Source of the DNA: Haloplanus sp. HW8-1
Lineage (GTDB): Archaea; Halobacteriota; Halobacteria; Halobacteriales; Haloferacaceae
DNA length: 64,000 nucleotides
Reading direction: 5' to 3'
NCBI RefSeq assembly: GCF_023703795.1
Contig: NZ_CP098518.1
Coordinates: 1,054,001-1,118,000 of the forward strand
This document shows positions 35,293-43,023 of this stretch, piece after piece. The notes beneath the pieces were generated by a model that worked only from the letters and a program-made list of their open reading frames with translations, searched no databases and was not told where the DNA came from. A program made the translations under genes and the position numbers. Every line of letters starts with the position of its first letter. The first letter of the stretch is position 1.

Positions 35293-35583
35293 TCACGGAC
35301 GAGTTTCCAGCGATGCGAGGATCGTACGAACCACACGGGAGAGCCCCCATGCGAGAAGGACGAGGAAGCCGAGCGCGATGACGTGCGCTCGGAGACGGGG
35401 GGTGACGGGCGTGTGGACGACCACGACGCCGAGCTCGGGGACGCGTTCGGTGAAGTGAGCGCTTCCGAGGAGCGTCTCGACGACGCCCATCACCACCAGT
35501 CCGAGGAGGACGAGACCAAGACCGGTGGCAAGCGCTGCGTCGTCGAGCCAGCCGTAGTCCGAGTGTGGTGGTGTCGTGTCCAT
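35293..35583 (-). CDS. Two-helix membrane protein after DoxX
   Basis: 96 residues from ATG 35583. Helices near residues 18-38 (ATGLGLVLLGLVVMGVVETL) and 65-85, with a periplasmic-side loop. It starts 7 bp after the DoxX stop, so they form a pair. Function unknown. Confidence 0.6.
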   Translation of the reverse strand: MDTTPPHSDYGWLDDAALATGLGLVLLGLVVMGVVETLLGSAHFTERVPELGVVVVHTPVTPRLRAHVIALGFLVLLAWGLSRVVRTILASLETRP

Positions 35584-35590
35584 TATCCCC

Positions 35591-36112
35591 TCAGCCGAGT
35601 AGGTACCGCAGCCACGGTCTGTTTCGCACGAGATCGGTCGTCTCCAGATAGGAGTCGACGCCCCAGACACGCCCGGCCCCGAAGACGACGATCGTCACGA
35701 ACAGGACGAGCCCCATCAACTCGCCGTTGACGAGGCCGCGGCGCCAGTGTTCGGACCCGAAGTAGAAGAAGAAGAGCATGAACGTGCCGAAAAACGCGGC
35801 CGTTCGCGTCAGGAGACCGAGAATCACCCCGAGACCGATCAACACCTCGCCGGCCGGGACGACGAGTTCGACGGCCGCTTCCGTCGCGCCGCCCGCGAAC
35901 GCGTTGAGAACGGGCGAGACGACCGTGCCCGTCTTCTCCAGAAACCAGCCGGCCCGGAACCGGCCCGGAGCGACGTACTTGTTCAACCCCTCGTGGAGGA
36001 ACCACCAGCCCACGAGCAACCGGAGAAAGACGAGCCAGTAACCCGTCAGCGTCCCCGAGAGCTCGAGCGTGTACTCTCGACCGAGGATAGTCGTCTGAAT
36101 CTGTTGTCTCAT
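35591..36112 (-). CDS. DoxX-family membrane protein
   Basis: 173 residues with four helices. Family features: GYWLVFLRLLVGWWFLHEGL in helix 1, FRAGWFLEKTG, LVVPAGEVLIGLGVILGLLT and WRRGLVNGELMGLVLF. DoxX proteins join membrane redox complexes (thiosulfate:quinone oxidoreductase, redox stress). A partner (35293) overlaps in transcription. Position in the metal island hints at a redox link to the halocyanin next door; inferred. Confidence 0.85.
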   Translation of the reverse strand: MRQQIQTTILGREYTLELSGTLTGYWLVFLRLLVGWWFLHEGLNKYVAPGRFRAGWFLEKTGTVVSPVLNAFAGGATEAAVELVVPAGEVLIGLGVILGLLTRTAAFFGTFMLFFFYFGSEHWRRGLVNGELMGLVLFVTIVVFGAGRVWGVDSYLETTDLVRNRPWLRYLLG

Positions 36113-36195
36113 GGGTGAGAGGGTCGTCGGTCGGCGAGGCGAGTCACGCCCCGAATCGGAGGGCGGTTTCGCTCCGAATCTCGACGAGTGTCGTC

Positions 36196-37038
36196 TTATT
36201 TACGCTTGGGTGTGTGTGTCTCATCGTCGTGACCGTGGCCGTCGTCGGTATGGGTCTCCTCTTCCGTGTGTGTCTCTTCTTCGTGACCGTGGCCGTCGTC
36301 GGTATGGGTCTCCTCTTCCGTGTGTGTCTCTTCTTCGTGACCGTGGCCGTCGTCGGTATGGGACTCCTCTTGGGTGTGCGTCTCCTCCTCGTGAGGGCCC
36401 TCCCCCATGATCTCTCGGACCATCGTGTTGAGCTCCTCGAGTTTTCTGTGGACTTCCTCGGGTTTGTTCTCCGGCATCGTCTGGAGCGCCCGCTGATCTT
36501 CGAGGTGCGGCTCCCCGACGATGACGGTGGCTATCATCCCGAACTGCTCGTGGGGCGTACAGAGGTAGTGGTAGACTCCCTCTGTCCCGAAGGTGTGTTC
36601 GAACGTCTCGCCTTCCTCTGATATCGTTCCGCTATCCCAGGCGTCCGTCCCCTCGGGAACGAGTCGCGGTTGGTCGTTACCTGGGTGGTACGCGGTTGCG
36701 GTGTGCGTGCCGCTCTCGAGTCGCCACGTGACCGTCCCGCCGACCTCGACCCACGTGACGTGGGGGTCGAAGTGATACTCGGTCGACCTCTCGGTTCGCG
36801 CCGTGTTGACCGCCACCTCGCGTGACGCTTTGGGTTCGCTCACCGTGTCGTGGCCGTGTTCTTCTTGTCCATGGCCGGGTTGGTCGTCTCCCCCGGATTC
36901 TCCCTCCTCTGTGGGAGTATCCCCCGCTGCCTGTTGCCCCGACCCGCTCGGAGCGCCGGTACAGCCGGCCAGCCCAGCAACAGCTAAACCAGCGGTTCCT
37001 TCGAGCAGTCGCCGTCGCGTGAGTCGTGGTTGGCTCAT
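36196..37038 (-). CDS. Tat halocyanin-like lipoprotein with His-rich repeat tail
   Basis: 280 residues from ATG 37038. Signal TRRRLLEGTAGLAVAGLAGC. One cupredoxin domain (~75-190) with all type-1 copper ligands: His in GTHTATAYH, Cys in YHYLCTPH and Met in EQFGM. The tail (~215-280) has three near-perfect 18-residue repeats (HTDDGHGHEEETHTEEE), a probable metal-binding region. It is divergent from the winged-helix regulator gene, and palindromes lie between the two. It carries electrons or buffers copper at the cell surface. Confidence 0.88.
   Translation of the reverse strand: MSQPRLTRRRLLEGTAGLAVAGLAGCTGAPSGSGQQAAGDTPTEEGESGGDDQPGHGQEEHGHDTVSEPKASREVAVNTARTERSTEYHFDPHVTWVEVGGTVTWRLESGTHTATAYHPGNDQPRLVPEGTDAWDSGTISEEGETFEHTFGTEGVYHYLCTPHEQFGMIATVIVGEPHLEDQRALQTMPENKPEEVHRKLEELNTMVREIMGEGPHEEETHTQEESHTDDGHGHEEETHTEEETHTDDGHGHEEETHTEEETHTDDGHGHDDETHTPKRK
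36231..36392 (-). repeat. 54-bp tandem repeat, three copies, in the halocyanin tail
   Basis: Units start at 36231, 36285 and 36339 (GACCGTGGCCGTCGTCGG...), each exactly 54 bp and nearly identical. They encode 18-residue units rich in His, Asp, Glu and Thr. Copy number could vary by slippage. Confidence 0.85.
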
Positions 37039-37094
37039 AGCACCGGTCACCTTACAGTTCGAGATAGGCGGACTGGAGACATAGCGAGCCTCCT

Positions 37095-37115
37095 GTTTTG
37101 CACGCGACGCAAAAC
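37095..37115. promoter_or_regulatory. Palindrome between halocyanin and regulator genes
   Basis: GTTTTGC, seven spacer bases, GCAAAAC: a perfect 7-bp inverted repeat 57 bp before the halocyanin start and 54 bp before the regulator start. A fitting operator for the divergent pair. Confidence 0.5.
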
Positions 37116-37146
37116 TGTTCCTCATTTAAGCATCTCCGAGTACGTA

Positions 37147-37161
37147 CCTCGTATTGCGAGG
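37147..37161. promoter_or_regulatory. Second palindrome at the regulator start
   Basis: CCTCG TATTG CGAGG, 8 bp before GTG 37169. It could be an autoregulatory site or chance. Weaker than the one at 37095. Confidence 0.3.
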
Positions 37162-37168
37162 AACAGTC

Positions 37169-37519
37169 GTGTCCACTGACGACCGCTCCGACGAGCTTCT
37201 GGAGCTGCTCGGTCAGGAGCGCGTCCGGCAGATTCTGGCCGCGACGAGCCGTACTCCCAAGTCGGCGAAGGAACTCAGCGAGGAGTGTGACGTCGCTCTC
37301 TCGACCGTCTATCGCCGGGTCGAGGACATGATTGCAAGCGACCTGCTCGTCGAGCGGACACGCATCGAATCAGACGGAAGTCACCACAGCGTCTACGAGG
37401 CGAACGTCGACCACCTCGACGTCGATATCGAGGACGGAACCATCGACGTCAGCGTCCACGTTCGTGAGGACGCCGCCCAGCGGTTCTCGCGCATCTGGAG
37501 CGACATCCGGGAGAGTTGA
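37169..37519 (+). CDS. ArsR/winged-helix regulator
   Basis: 116 residues from GTG 37169. The domain reads LLGQERVRQILAATSRTPKS, then AKELSEECDVALSTVYRRVE (recognition helix), then a wing (LVERTRIESDGSHHSVYEAN) and a short tail. The wing holds two His and one Cys lies in the helix, but no clear metal site. The gene is divergent from halocyanin and is followed 7 bp later by two small membrane-protein genes, so it probably controls its own operon and halocyanin. Redox or metal control is inferred. Confidence 0.8.
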   Translation: MSTDDRSDELLELLGQERVRQILAATSRTPKSAKELSEECDVALSTVYRRVEDMIASDLLVERTRIESDGSHHSVYEANVDHLDVDIEDGTIDVSVHVREDAAQRFSRIWSDIRES

Positions 37520-37526
37520 ACAAACC

Positions 37527-37826
37527 ATGCACATCGAACTCGTCATTGCGAAGCTCGTCACGGTCGGACTGGGGCTGTTGATAACGTACCAGGCGTACAA
37601 GGGGTATCGAACGTACGGCAGCGAGCCGATGCGCTACGTCGCCATCGGTTTCCTGTTCATCAGTATCGGCTCCGTCATCGAGGGCGTCCTGTTCGATGTC
37701 GTCGGCCTGTCGATCTTCCTAGCAGGGACCATCCAGACGGCCATCGTCGCAGTCGGGATGCTCGTCATTCTGTACTCGCTGTACGGCCAGATACCACAGC
37801 AATCGAAGGGGGTGGAAGGTCCATGA
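37527..37826 (+). CDS. Three-helix membrane protein, DUF7521-like
   Basis: 99 residues from ATG 37527. Helices KLVTVGLGLLITYQAYKGY, RYVAIGFLFISIGSVIEGVL and GTIQTAIVAVGMLVILYSLY. The pattern (first helix, then YxxYGSEPMRYVAIGFL) recurs in the next gene and at 43542, so these are paralogues. Located directly after a DNA-binding regulator; perhaps a membrane partner of it. Confidence 0.65.
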   Translation: MHIELVIAKLVTVGLGLLITYQAYKGYRTYGSEPMRYVAIGFLFISIGSVIEGVLFDVVGLSIFLAGTIQTAIVAVGMLVILYSLYGQIPQQSKGVEGP

Positions 37827-38098
37827 CCAGTCACTGGGACCTCGCGTTAGTCGGTGTTCGTGTCCTCTTACTCCTGATAGGCCTTGCGACGACTACGATC
37901 AGTTTCCGCGCCTACCGCCGAGACAGGACCCGATACCTCCGTGACGCGACGATCGGATTCGGATTTATCACGTTTGGTGTTCTCATCGAGGGATTCCTCT
38001 ACCAGTACACTGAATTGACGCTCACGCAAGTCCATATTGCTGAATCCGTGGCTCTTGTCTTCGGGCTCGGTGTGCTTCTCAGCTCGTTTCTCGATTAG
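37823..38098 (+). CDS. Three-helix membrane protein, DUF7521-like paralogue
   Basis: 91 residues; the ATG overlaps the stop of the previous gene by 4 bp. Helices VLLLLIGLATTTISFRAYRR, IGFGFITFGVLIEGFLYQY and ESVALVFGLGVLLSSFL. The sequence is diverged but the plan and key turn match its neighbour, so a tandem duplication. Confidence 0.6.
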   Translation: MTSHWDLALVGVRVLLLLIGLATTTISFRAYRRDRTRYLRDATIGFGFITFGVLIEGFLYQYTELTLTQVHIAESVALVFGLGVLLSSFLD

Positions 38099-38126
38099 CC
38101 CGGCAGTCAGCGATCGATTCTGGCTG

Positions 38127-38134
38127 TATAAATA
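38127..38134 (+). promoter_or_regulatory. TATA box for the 38151 mini-gene
   Basis: TATAAATA, 24 bp upstream of ATG 38151, the spacing expected for leaderless transcription in haloarchaea. Confidence 0.5.
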
Positions 38135-38150
38135 CTGACGAGGGACGTGT

Positions 38151-38279
38151 ATGGAAGAGGTGAAAACCACCATCAAGAAGATCGCAGAGAAAGCCGAGTT
38201 GAGCGATTCCCTGAATGCTCCCCTTCCGATTCCGATTTTCCACCGGGTCTGGACTGCTATCTCTATGACTAGTGTCTGA
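38151..38279 (+). CDS. 42-residue peptide with promoter, unknown
   Basis: ATG 38151 to TGA 38279. MEEVKTTIKKIAEKAELSD and a Pro-rich middle. The TATA box is well placed. It could be a real micro-protein, or the head of a gene whose remainder is lost. No family known. It ends 3 bp before the convergent regulator gene. Confidence 0.35.
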   Translation: MEEVKTTIKKIAEKAELSDSLNAPLPIPIFHRVWTAISMTSV

Positions 38280-38281
38280 TT

Positions 38282-38863
38282 TTACCGCAGATCATCGCTC
38301 GGATAGATGCGATACGTACGGCCCTGGCGTTCCCGATACAGCAGACCGCGCTCCTCAAGGGAACTCACGGTCTGGCTCACCTTGCTCTTCGAGAAATCGG
38401 ACCGATCCCGGAGTTCGATCTGCGTGATTCCGGGGGAGTTCAGGACGGGCTCGAGGACGCGTCGTTCATCATCCGGTAAGATATCGAGAACCCTCCCCTG
38501 TGGGTCCGATTCAGGATTGATAGACGTCGGTGGCGAGGCCTCACCGTCCACCGACGTAGCCGTTGCCGCCGATGTCTGTGCGGGATCGACAGGCGCCGTT
38601 GTGTCGACCACTTCTGGATCGGTGAGTTCTTTCCGGACCACATAATAGACGCCACCGATAACACCTGCGACCAGCAGGGTGCCAACCACGTACCAGAGCG
38701 GGTCTGGGCCGTGCATCGTCCCCATAGATGAATCCATCATCGGCCCCATCGATTGCTCGATAGCCCGATGCTGTTGATAGGCCCGCCAGCTGAATGCCCC
38801 GCCGGCTAGGAGGACGAATCCGAGGAGCACACCGACGACAGTATCTGCTCGACGGCGATTCAT
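38282..38863 (-). CDS. Membrane-bound winged-helix regulator with Met-rich external loop
   Basis: 193 residues. Two helices near residues 8-26 and 56-76 enclose a short outside loop SMGPMMDSSMGTMHGPDP, with five Met, one His and acidic groups, a possible Cu(I) or Ag(I) site. A Thr/Ser/Pro linker leads to a C-terminal MarR-type winged helix (~130-193): ERRVLEPVLNSPGITQIELR, DFSKSKVSQTVSSLEERGLL, REGRTYRIYP-like wing. A one-component membrane sensor is inferred. It is next to, and on the same strand as, the YHS permease gene. Confidence 0.75.
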   Translation of the reverse strand: MNRRRADTVVGVLLGFVLLAGGAFSWRAYQQHRAIEQSMGPMMDSSMGTMHGPDPLWYVVGTLLVAGVIGGVYYVVRKELTDPEVVDTTAPVDPAQTSAATATSVDGEASPPTSINPESDPQGRVLDILPDDERRVLEPVLNSPGITQIELRDRSDFSKSKVSQTVSSLEERGLLYRERQGRTYRIYPSDDLR

Positions 38864-38988
38864 ATGGCGACCCCGAATTGCGAGATTTGACTATTCATAC
38901 CGTCTGTTTGGGCGCGTCAGGTGTGACAATTGCGGGTTGAAACTGTGATGATGAACCCCTTCACAGCGGAATAACCACAGTGCGATCA

Positions 38989-40383
38989 TCAGTGGTCATG
39001 GTCGTGATCGTGACTTGATATCTGCGGGGTTTGATCAGCAAATTCCGTCGGTTCTTCTTCGAACTGGCGCTTGCAAGTCTTCGAGCAGAAATAGTACGTC
39101 GTCCCATCATGGGACGCACTCGGGCCCTCATCGTCGGTTCGCATCCCGCACACCGGATCACGATACTGACCCGGTGCGCCGAGTCCCCGCCGGTAAACGT
39201 AGAGAAGGAATCCAGAGAGCGCGAAGGCGATGAGGTTGAGGTAGAACGTGTAGTTGAGTTCGAAGTACGTCTGCTCGGTCGCAGTTTCACCGCCGGCCAG
39301 ATCCGGGACGATGCCGAGCGCGTCGAATAGCAGTTCCATGAGGAAGCCGGTGAACGCCATCGTGACGAAGAACACACCGAGGATGTAGAGCATAATCTTC
39401 CAGCCGTAGTACTTCCGGTAGACGTTCAACACGGGAATCGTGATGAGGTCGGCGTAGACGAACGCGATGACGCCCGCGAAGCTGATGCCACCGCCCCAGA
39501 GCGCGACGGCGAACGGGACGTTACCCATACTGCCGACAAAGCTGATGACAGCGATTGCGACGCCCATGATCGCGTTCTCGGCAGTCACGAGCAGGCCGTC
39601 GCCCTGGATGAACAGGGTGCTCCACACCCACTGGGGGACGAAGACGATGACGAACCCGGAGATGAGAAAGCCCGCGACGACGTCCTTCCAGATCATCGAC
39701 CACTCCTTGCGGTACTGGTTCCCGATCTTATACCAGCCACCCCACGACAGTAGCTCCTCGCGCCACCCGCCGCTACTTGACGCCTCCTGACGGTAGGTCT
39801 CCATACAGCCCTCCGAGCAGAATTTGAGCGTCTCGCTGCCGTCAGTCGTGAGGGTGTACTCGTCTTTCCCCTCCATCCCGCAGGTGGGGTCTTCCGTGAC
39901 GGCCGACGTGTGATCGCGCTCGTTGAGCGTTTCTCGAACTTCGCTGAACAGGTTCTCGGGCAGCGTGAGGTGAACGATGACCGCCATGACGGCGATGAGG
40001 ATGAGGCCGCCGAGCAACTCCGCGAGAAGAAATTCCCACCCTAGCAGGATCAGGATCATCAGCCCGAGTTCGACGATGAGGTTCGTCGAGGCGAACATGA
40101 ACGCGAGGAAGTTCACCGCGTGGGCACCCTTCTTGAACAAGCCTTTCCCGATGGCGACGGCCCCAAAACTACAGCCACTACTCGCTGCTCCGAGCGCGGT
40201 CGCTTTGGTGAGACCGCTCAGATCGCCATCACCCAAGACCTGGGCCATTCGCTCCTTGGAGACGTAGACTTGGACGAGACTCGTGATCGTGAGCCCCATG
40301 ATGATCGCCCACGCCGCCGTCCAGAGGAACCCGACACCGATGCGGAGGGATTCGAGAACGCCGTCGAGTATCGTCGCCTGCAT
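38989..40383 (-). CDS. ArsP/UPF0718-like permease with two Cys-rich YHS-type modules
   Basis: 464 residues. The N-terminal permease half has SSGCSFGAVAIGKGLFKKGA and then FMFASTNLIVELGLMILILL; the second half has SFVGSMGNVPFAVALWGGGI. Between them and at the end are YHS/TRASH-like modules: DPTCGMEGKDEYTL...FCSEGCMETYR (~165-200) and DPVCGMRTDDEG...YYFCSKTCKRQFEE (~410-447). The tail is HDHDHDH. Known ArsP permeases export organoarsenicals; related ones are found in metal clusters. The modules may deliver or sense Cu, Zn or As. Eight to ten helices. Upstream DNA has a CAATTGCAAT motif. Confidence 0.85.
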   Translation of the reverse strand: MQATILDGVLESLRIGVGFLWTAAWAIIMGLTITSLVQVYVSKERMAQVLGDGDLSGLTKATALGAASSGCSFGAVAIGKGLFKKGAHAVNFLAFMFASTNLIVELGLMILILLGWEFLLAELLGGLILIAVMAVIVHLTLPENLFSEVRETLNERDHTSAVTEDPTCGMEGKDEYTLTTDGSETLKFCSEGCMETYRQEASSSGGWREELLSWGGWYKIGNQYRKEWSMIWKDVVAGFLISGFVIVFVPQWVWSTLFIQGDGLLVTAENAIMGVAIAVISFVGSMGNVPFAVALWGGGISFAGVIAFVYADLITIPVLNVYRKYYGWKIMLYILGVFFVTMAFTGFLMELLFDALGIVPDLAGGETATEQTYFELNYTFYLNLIAFALSGFLLYVYRRGLGAPGQYRDPVCGMRTDDEGPSASHDGTTYYFCSKTCKRQFEEEPTEFADQTPQISSHDHDHDH

Positions 40384-40639
40384 AGTTGAATCATCGTGGG
40401 GATCATCTATTGCAATTGTCTTTAGAAAACGTCCGCTTCCAGGGTGTCCAAACTATGGAAGCAAAAGTATGAACTGGTCCAATCACGCGAAAAGAGGGTG
40501 ACAATCAAGCTCTCGCTACCTTCGCAGACAGTGCGCGCGCTTCGACTATCCTGAGCCGACGTGCGAGTATCGTCGTCTGTTCCCAGAGAGATCCAAGTTC
40601 AACGCTTTGTCGGGTAGTTACTACCGGTGTTTCTCGAAT
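40384..40639. other. Intergenic region, no gene seen
   Basis: About 250 bp upstream of the YHS permease gene; it holds its probable promoter (AT-rich 40400-40440). Nothing else is recognisable. Confidence 0.35.
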
Positions 40640-40880
40640 CTACGAGTCGGTTCTGAGCGTCTCTAACAGAAAGTCAGCGACATCAGCCCGTGAAATCGGC
40701 CGGGCACTGGCGTCAATATCGAAACCACGGATGCGCATTCACGGACTGCAGTCGTCAGAGCCCATGGAACGCGTGCCATCTGGACGGTCTCAAATTCTCC
40801 GAACATCACGAAGTGTGCCATCTCTTCCCCATCTTCGGGAGCAGTAGCGTTCGGCGTACTCAGGGGCCGAAGAACAGAAT
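40640..40880 (-). pseudogene. Relic of an SDR/NmrA-type oxidoreductase (3' part)
   Basis: The minus strand ends with RGFDIDASARPISRADVADF and then LLETLRTDS and a stop at 40640. ISRADVADFLL is the conserved C-terminal motif of atypical short-chain dehydrogenases. Upstream codons in another frame (EEMAHFVMFGEFETVQMAR) suggest further frameshifted pieces. No Rossmann start remains. Confidence 0.4.
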
Positions 40881-40980
40881 ACCGAACTCGATCAACCGGA
40901 CTATTCGATGACTGTACGACGATTCGATAGCTGGACGCGAATGCACTTTACAACCGTGTGTCTCTGCTCGATTGCAAACG

Positions 40981-41331
40981 ATGCGTCTTCCCGTTCCGAA
41001 CAACCGACTCGTCGCGTTCACCCTCGTCGGCGCACTTCTAACCACGCTCGTCGCTGGAGGACTCGCGTTCCCTGGCCTCGGCCTCGGGCGGCCGACCGAC
41101 CAAGTCAGTGACGGCACTAACGGGCCACGGCAGGCCGGAACTGACGCTCCAACGCCCAATCAGGACTTTACGCCCGCTGTGCAGACACAGTCCGGGTCCG
41201 ACGAGGATCACGAGGAAGAGTACGAGAAACATGAGGCCGAAGAGTACGAAGACCACGAAGAGGAGCACGAAGAAGACGAAGCGGAGCACGAGGACCACGA
41301 AGAGGAGCACGAAGAAGACGGGGAGGAGTAA
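40981..41331 (+). CDS. Exported protein with His/Glu/Asp-rich tail
   Basis: 116 residues from ATG 40981. Signal LVAFTLVGALLTTLVAGGLA, a short linker, then a tail made of EDHEEEHEED-like units (~75-116). It resembles a metal-sequestering peptide (zinc or copper) or a polyelectrolyte. No enzyme domain or flavin-acceptor motif. It is followed directly by apbE (stop and start abut), then by a calcium-repeat protein and a cytochrome gene. Confidence 0.6.
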   Translation: MRLPVPNNRLVAFTLVGALLTTLVAGGLAFPGLGLGRPTDQVSDGTNGPRQAGTDAPTPNQDFTPAVQTQSGSDEDHEEEYEKHEAEEYEDHEEEHEEDEAEHEDHEEEHEEDGEE

Positions 41332-42207
41332 GTGCAGAGAATGGCCGCTCTCGAAACAGCGTACGAACGAGTGGGAGCCGCGCACCGTGATTTTCGGTGT
41401 TGTGACACGTCGTTTCACATCGAAGTGAAGGGAATCCGCGCCGCCGCTGCGGCGGACGCCGCCCGGCGCACAGTCAAGGAGCTTGAAAACCAGTTAAACG
41501 CGTTCGACGCCGATAGCGCAGTCGGTCGACTCAACAGCCACGGCGCAGTCGAGAACGAACACGTCGCTCGCCTCGTGCATCGTGGACTCGAATACTACGA
41601 CCGAACCGAGAACGTCTTCGACGTTCACCAGGGCCGTGTCGAGCACTCGCTCAAGGCGTATCTCCGCGGGGACGATGACGCCGTCCCAGAAACGTTCGAT
41701 ACCGGGACGATCAGTATCTGCGGTCACCACGTCAGTACCGAGGTTACCCTCGATCTCAACGGGCTCGCCAAGGGGTACATCGTGGATCGAGCGGCGGAGA
41801 CGCTCGCCGGACTCGGCCGACGTGGCTTCGTCAGCGGCGGTGGCGATATGTCGCCCCCAGTCGGGCCGGTCGCCGTCGAAAGTCCATACAGTGACGCGAA
41901 ACCGCTCAAGACCCTCGAGACGGAGTGGGCGGTCGCCACCTCCGGAAATTATCGCCGCGAGCGGGCTGGTACTGACCACATCTACGATCCGGCGACCGGA
42001 CGGCTTGGCTCCCGACACGAATCGGTGACCGTCCTCGCTGAGCGGGACTGTATGGAAGCGGACGCACTTGCGACGACGCTCGCCGCCCTCCCGCTCGATG
42101 AGGCCAATACACTCGCTGATGACTGGGATGGACTCGAGGCGCTCATCGTTCACGACGGCGTCTTCCACCCGACAGACGGCTTCGACACCCATGTCCTGGA
42201 CGCGTAA
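41332..42207 (+). CDS. apbE: ApbE-family FAD:protein FMN transferase
   Basis: 291 residues (GTG 41332; ATG 41341 is possible). Motifs: TLDLNGLAKGYIVDRAAETL (substrate/FAD site), GFVSGGGDM, DHIYDPATGRLG and MEADALATTLAAL (metal and Asp site). ApbE moves FMN from FAD to a Thr/Ser of target proteins outside or at the membrane. It lacks a signal peptide. A target with the S/D-G-A-T/S-x-S/T motif is not seen among neighbours. Genes around it are coupled (tail-to-head, overlap of 17 bp with the next). Confidence 0.9.
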   Translation: MQRMAALETAYERVGAAHRDFRCCDTSFHIEVKGIRAAAAADAARRTVKELENQLNAFDADSAVGRLNSHGAVENEHVARLVHRGLEYYDRTENVFDVHQGRVEHSLKAYLRGDDDAVPETFDTGTISICGHHVSTEVTLDLNGLAKGYIVDRAAETLAGLGRRGFVSGGGDMSPPVGPVAVESPYSDAKPLKTLETEWAVATSGNYRRERAGTDHIYDPATGRLGSRHESVTVLAERDCMEADALATTLAALPLDEANTLADDWDGLEALIVHDGVFHPTDGFDTHVLDA

Positions 42208-42478
42208 ACAACGCATCACGATCGCCGCCCTCCTCATGCTAGTCGTCGCGGTCCCCCTGCTCTGGCAGATCGGGAACGTCCGGGCGACACAGGCGACCGA
42301 ACAGAAACAGGCAGACCTCGTCAACCAGACCGTCGCGACGCGCCACGCACCCGACGACTACGACGGGGACGGCATCCCCGACTCACAGGACCAGTGTCCG
42401 ACGCGGCCGGAAACGGATAACAACTTCCAGGATGCGGATGGCTGTCCTGATGTCGTCGCCACGACGGGGGCCTCGTGA
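42191..42478 (+). CDS. Small exported protein with thrombospondin type-3-like calcium repeats
   Basis: 95 residues from ATG 42191, overlapping apbE by 17 bp. N-terminal helix ITIAALLMLVVAVPLLWQIG, then DYDGDGIPDSQDQCPTRPET and FQDADGCPD, the Asp-rich DxDGDGxxDxxDxCP pattern of Ca-binding repeats (one disulfide). It probably stabilises a complex at the outer membrane face. Its last base is shared with the next ATG. Confidence 0.75.
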   Translation: MSWTRKQRITIAALLMLVVAVPLLWQIGNVRATQATEQKQADLVNQTVATRHAPDDYDGDGIPDSQDQCPTRPETDNNFQDADGCPDVVATTGAS

Positions 42479-43023
42479 TGTCCGAACTCGTCTGGCTCCT
42501 CGACCGCGGCGCTGCGCTGATCGCGTATCCGGCATTGTATCTCGCGGTTCTCACCGGTATTCTCTACAATACCGAATCGTTCGGTATCCTCCACCGGGCG
42601 GCACGACGCGTTCACGTCGAACTCTCTGTGTTTGCGATGGTCGTCACCCTCCTCCACGCCGGCCTGGGATTCCTCGACACCTGGTTCGTCGTCACCGGCC
42701 AGGCTCCGACACCGGCGTACTCGCTGTCGTACTTCCTCGAAGGGGTCGCCATCGGTGTCGGCGCACTACTGTTGCTCGTCGTCGCCGTGCTTGGATTCAC
42801 GGATGCGACGCGGTTCGACCAGCCGTGGGGGCCTCGAGTCGTTCACGCGTTCGCCTACGGCGGGTTCGTGTTCGCTACGCTTCACGCGGCTGCCGTCGGC
42901 ACCGATCTGGCGGGTCTCATCGTCCCGTTTCTCGGACCGACGATCATGTTTCTCGTGTACGTACTCCTGTTGCGGTTGTTCGTGCTCCGTGAGACGGTCA
43001 CGGTCGGGACGTCCGCTCAGTAA
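42478..43023 (+). CDS. Five-helix b-type cytochrome-like membrane protein (ferric-reductase-like)
   Basis: 181 residues from ATG 42478. Helices near 10-30, 42-65, 85-110, 122-145 and 150-172. Two helices carry paired His about 14 residues apart (RVHVELSVFAMVVTLLHAGL and VVHAFAYGGFVFATLHAAAV), the arrangement that binds two hemes in ferric reductase or b561-type proteins. With ApbE next door it could pass electrons to a flavoprotein outside. Heme binding is inferred from His spacing only. The 3' end overlaps the convergent regulator by 7 bp. Confidence 0.65.
   Translation: MSELVWLLDRGAALIAYPALYLAVLTGILYNTESFGILHRAARRVHVELSVFAMVVTLLHAGLGFLDTWFVVTGQAPTPAYSLSYFLEGVAIGVGALLLLVVAVLGFTDATRFDQPWGPRVVHAFAYGGFVFATLHAAAVGTDLAGLIVPFLGPTIMFLVYVLLLRLFVLRETVTVGTSAQ

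Noticed and set aside
34621-35730. 369-residue plus-strand frame
   Set aside because: Antisense shadow of four minus-strand genes in the metal island, no protein-like pattern.
36231-36392. CRISPR-like regular repeat
   Set aside because: Repeats are adjacent, have no spacers, and lie in frame within the halocyanin gene.
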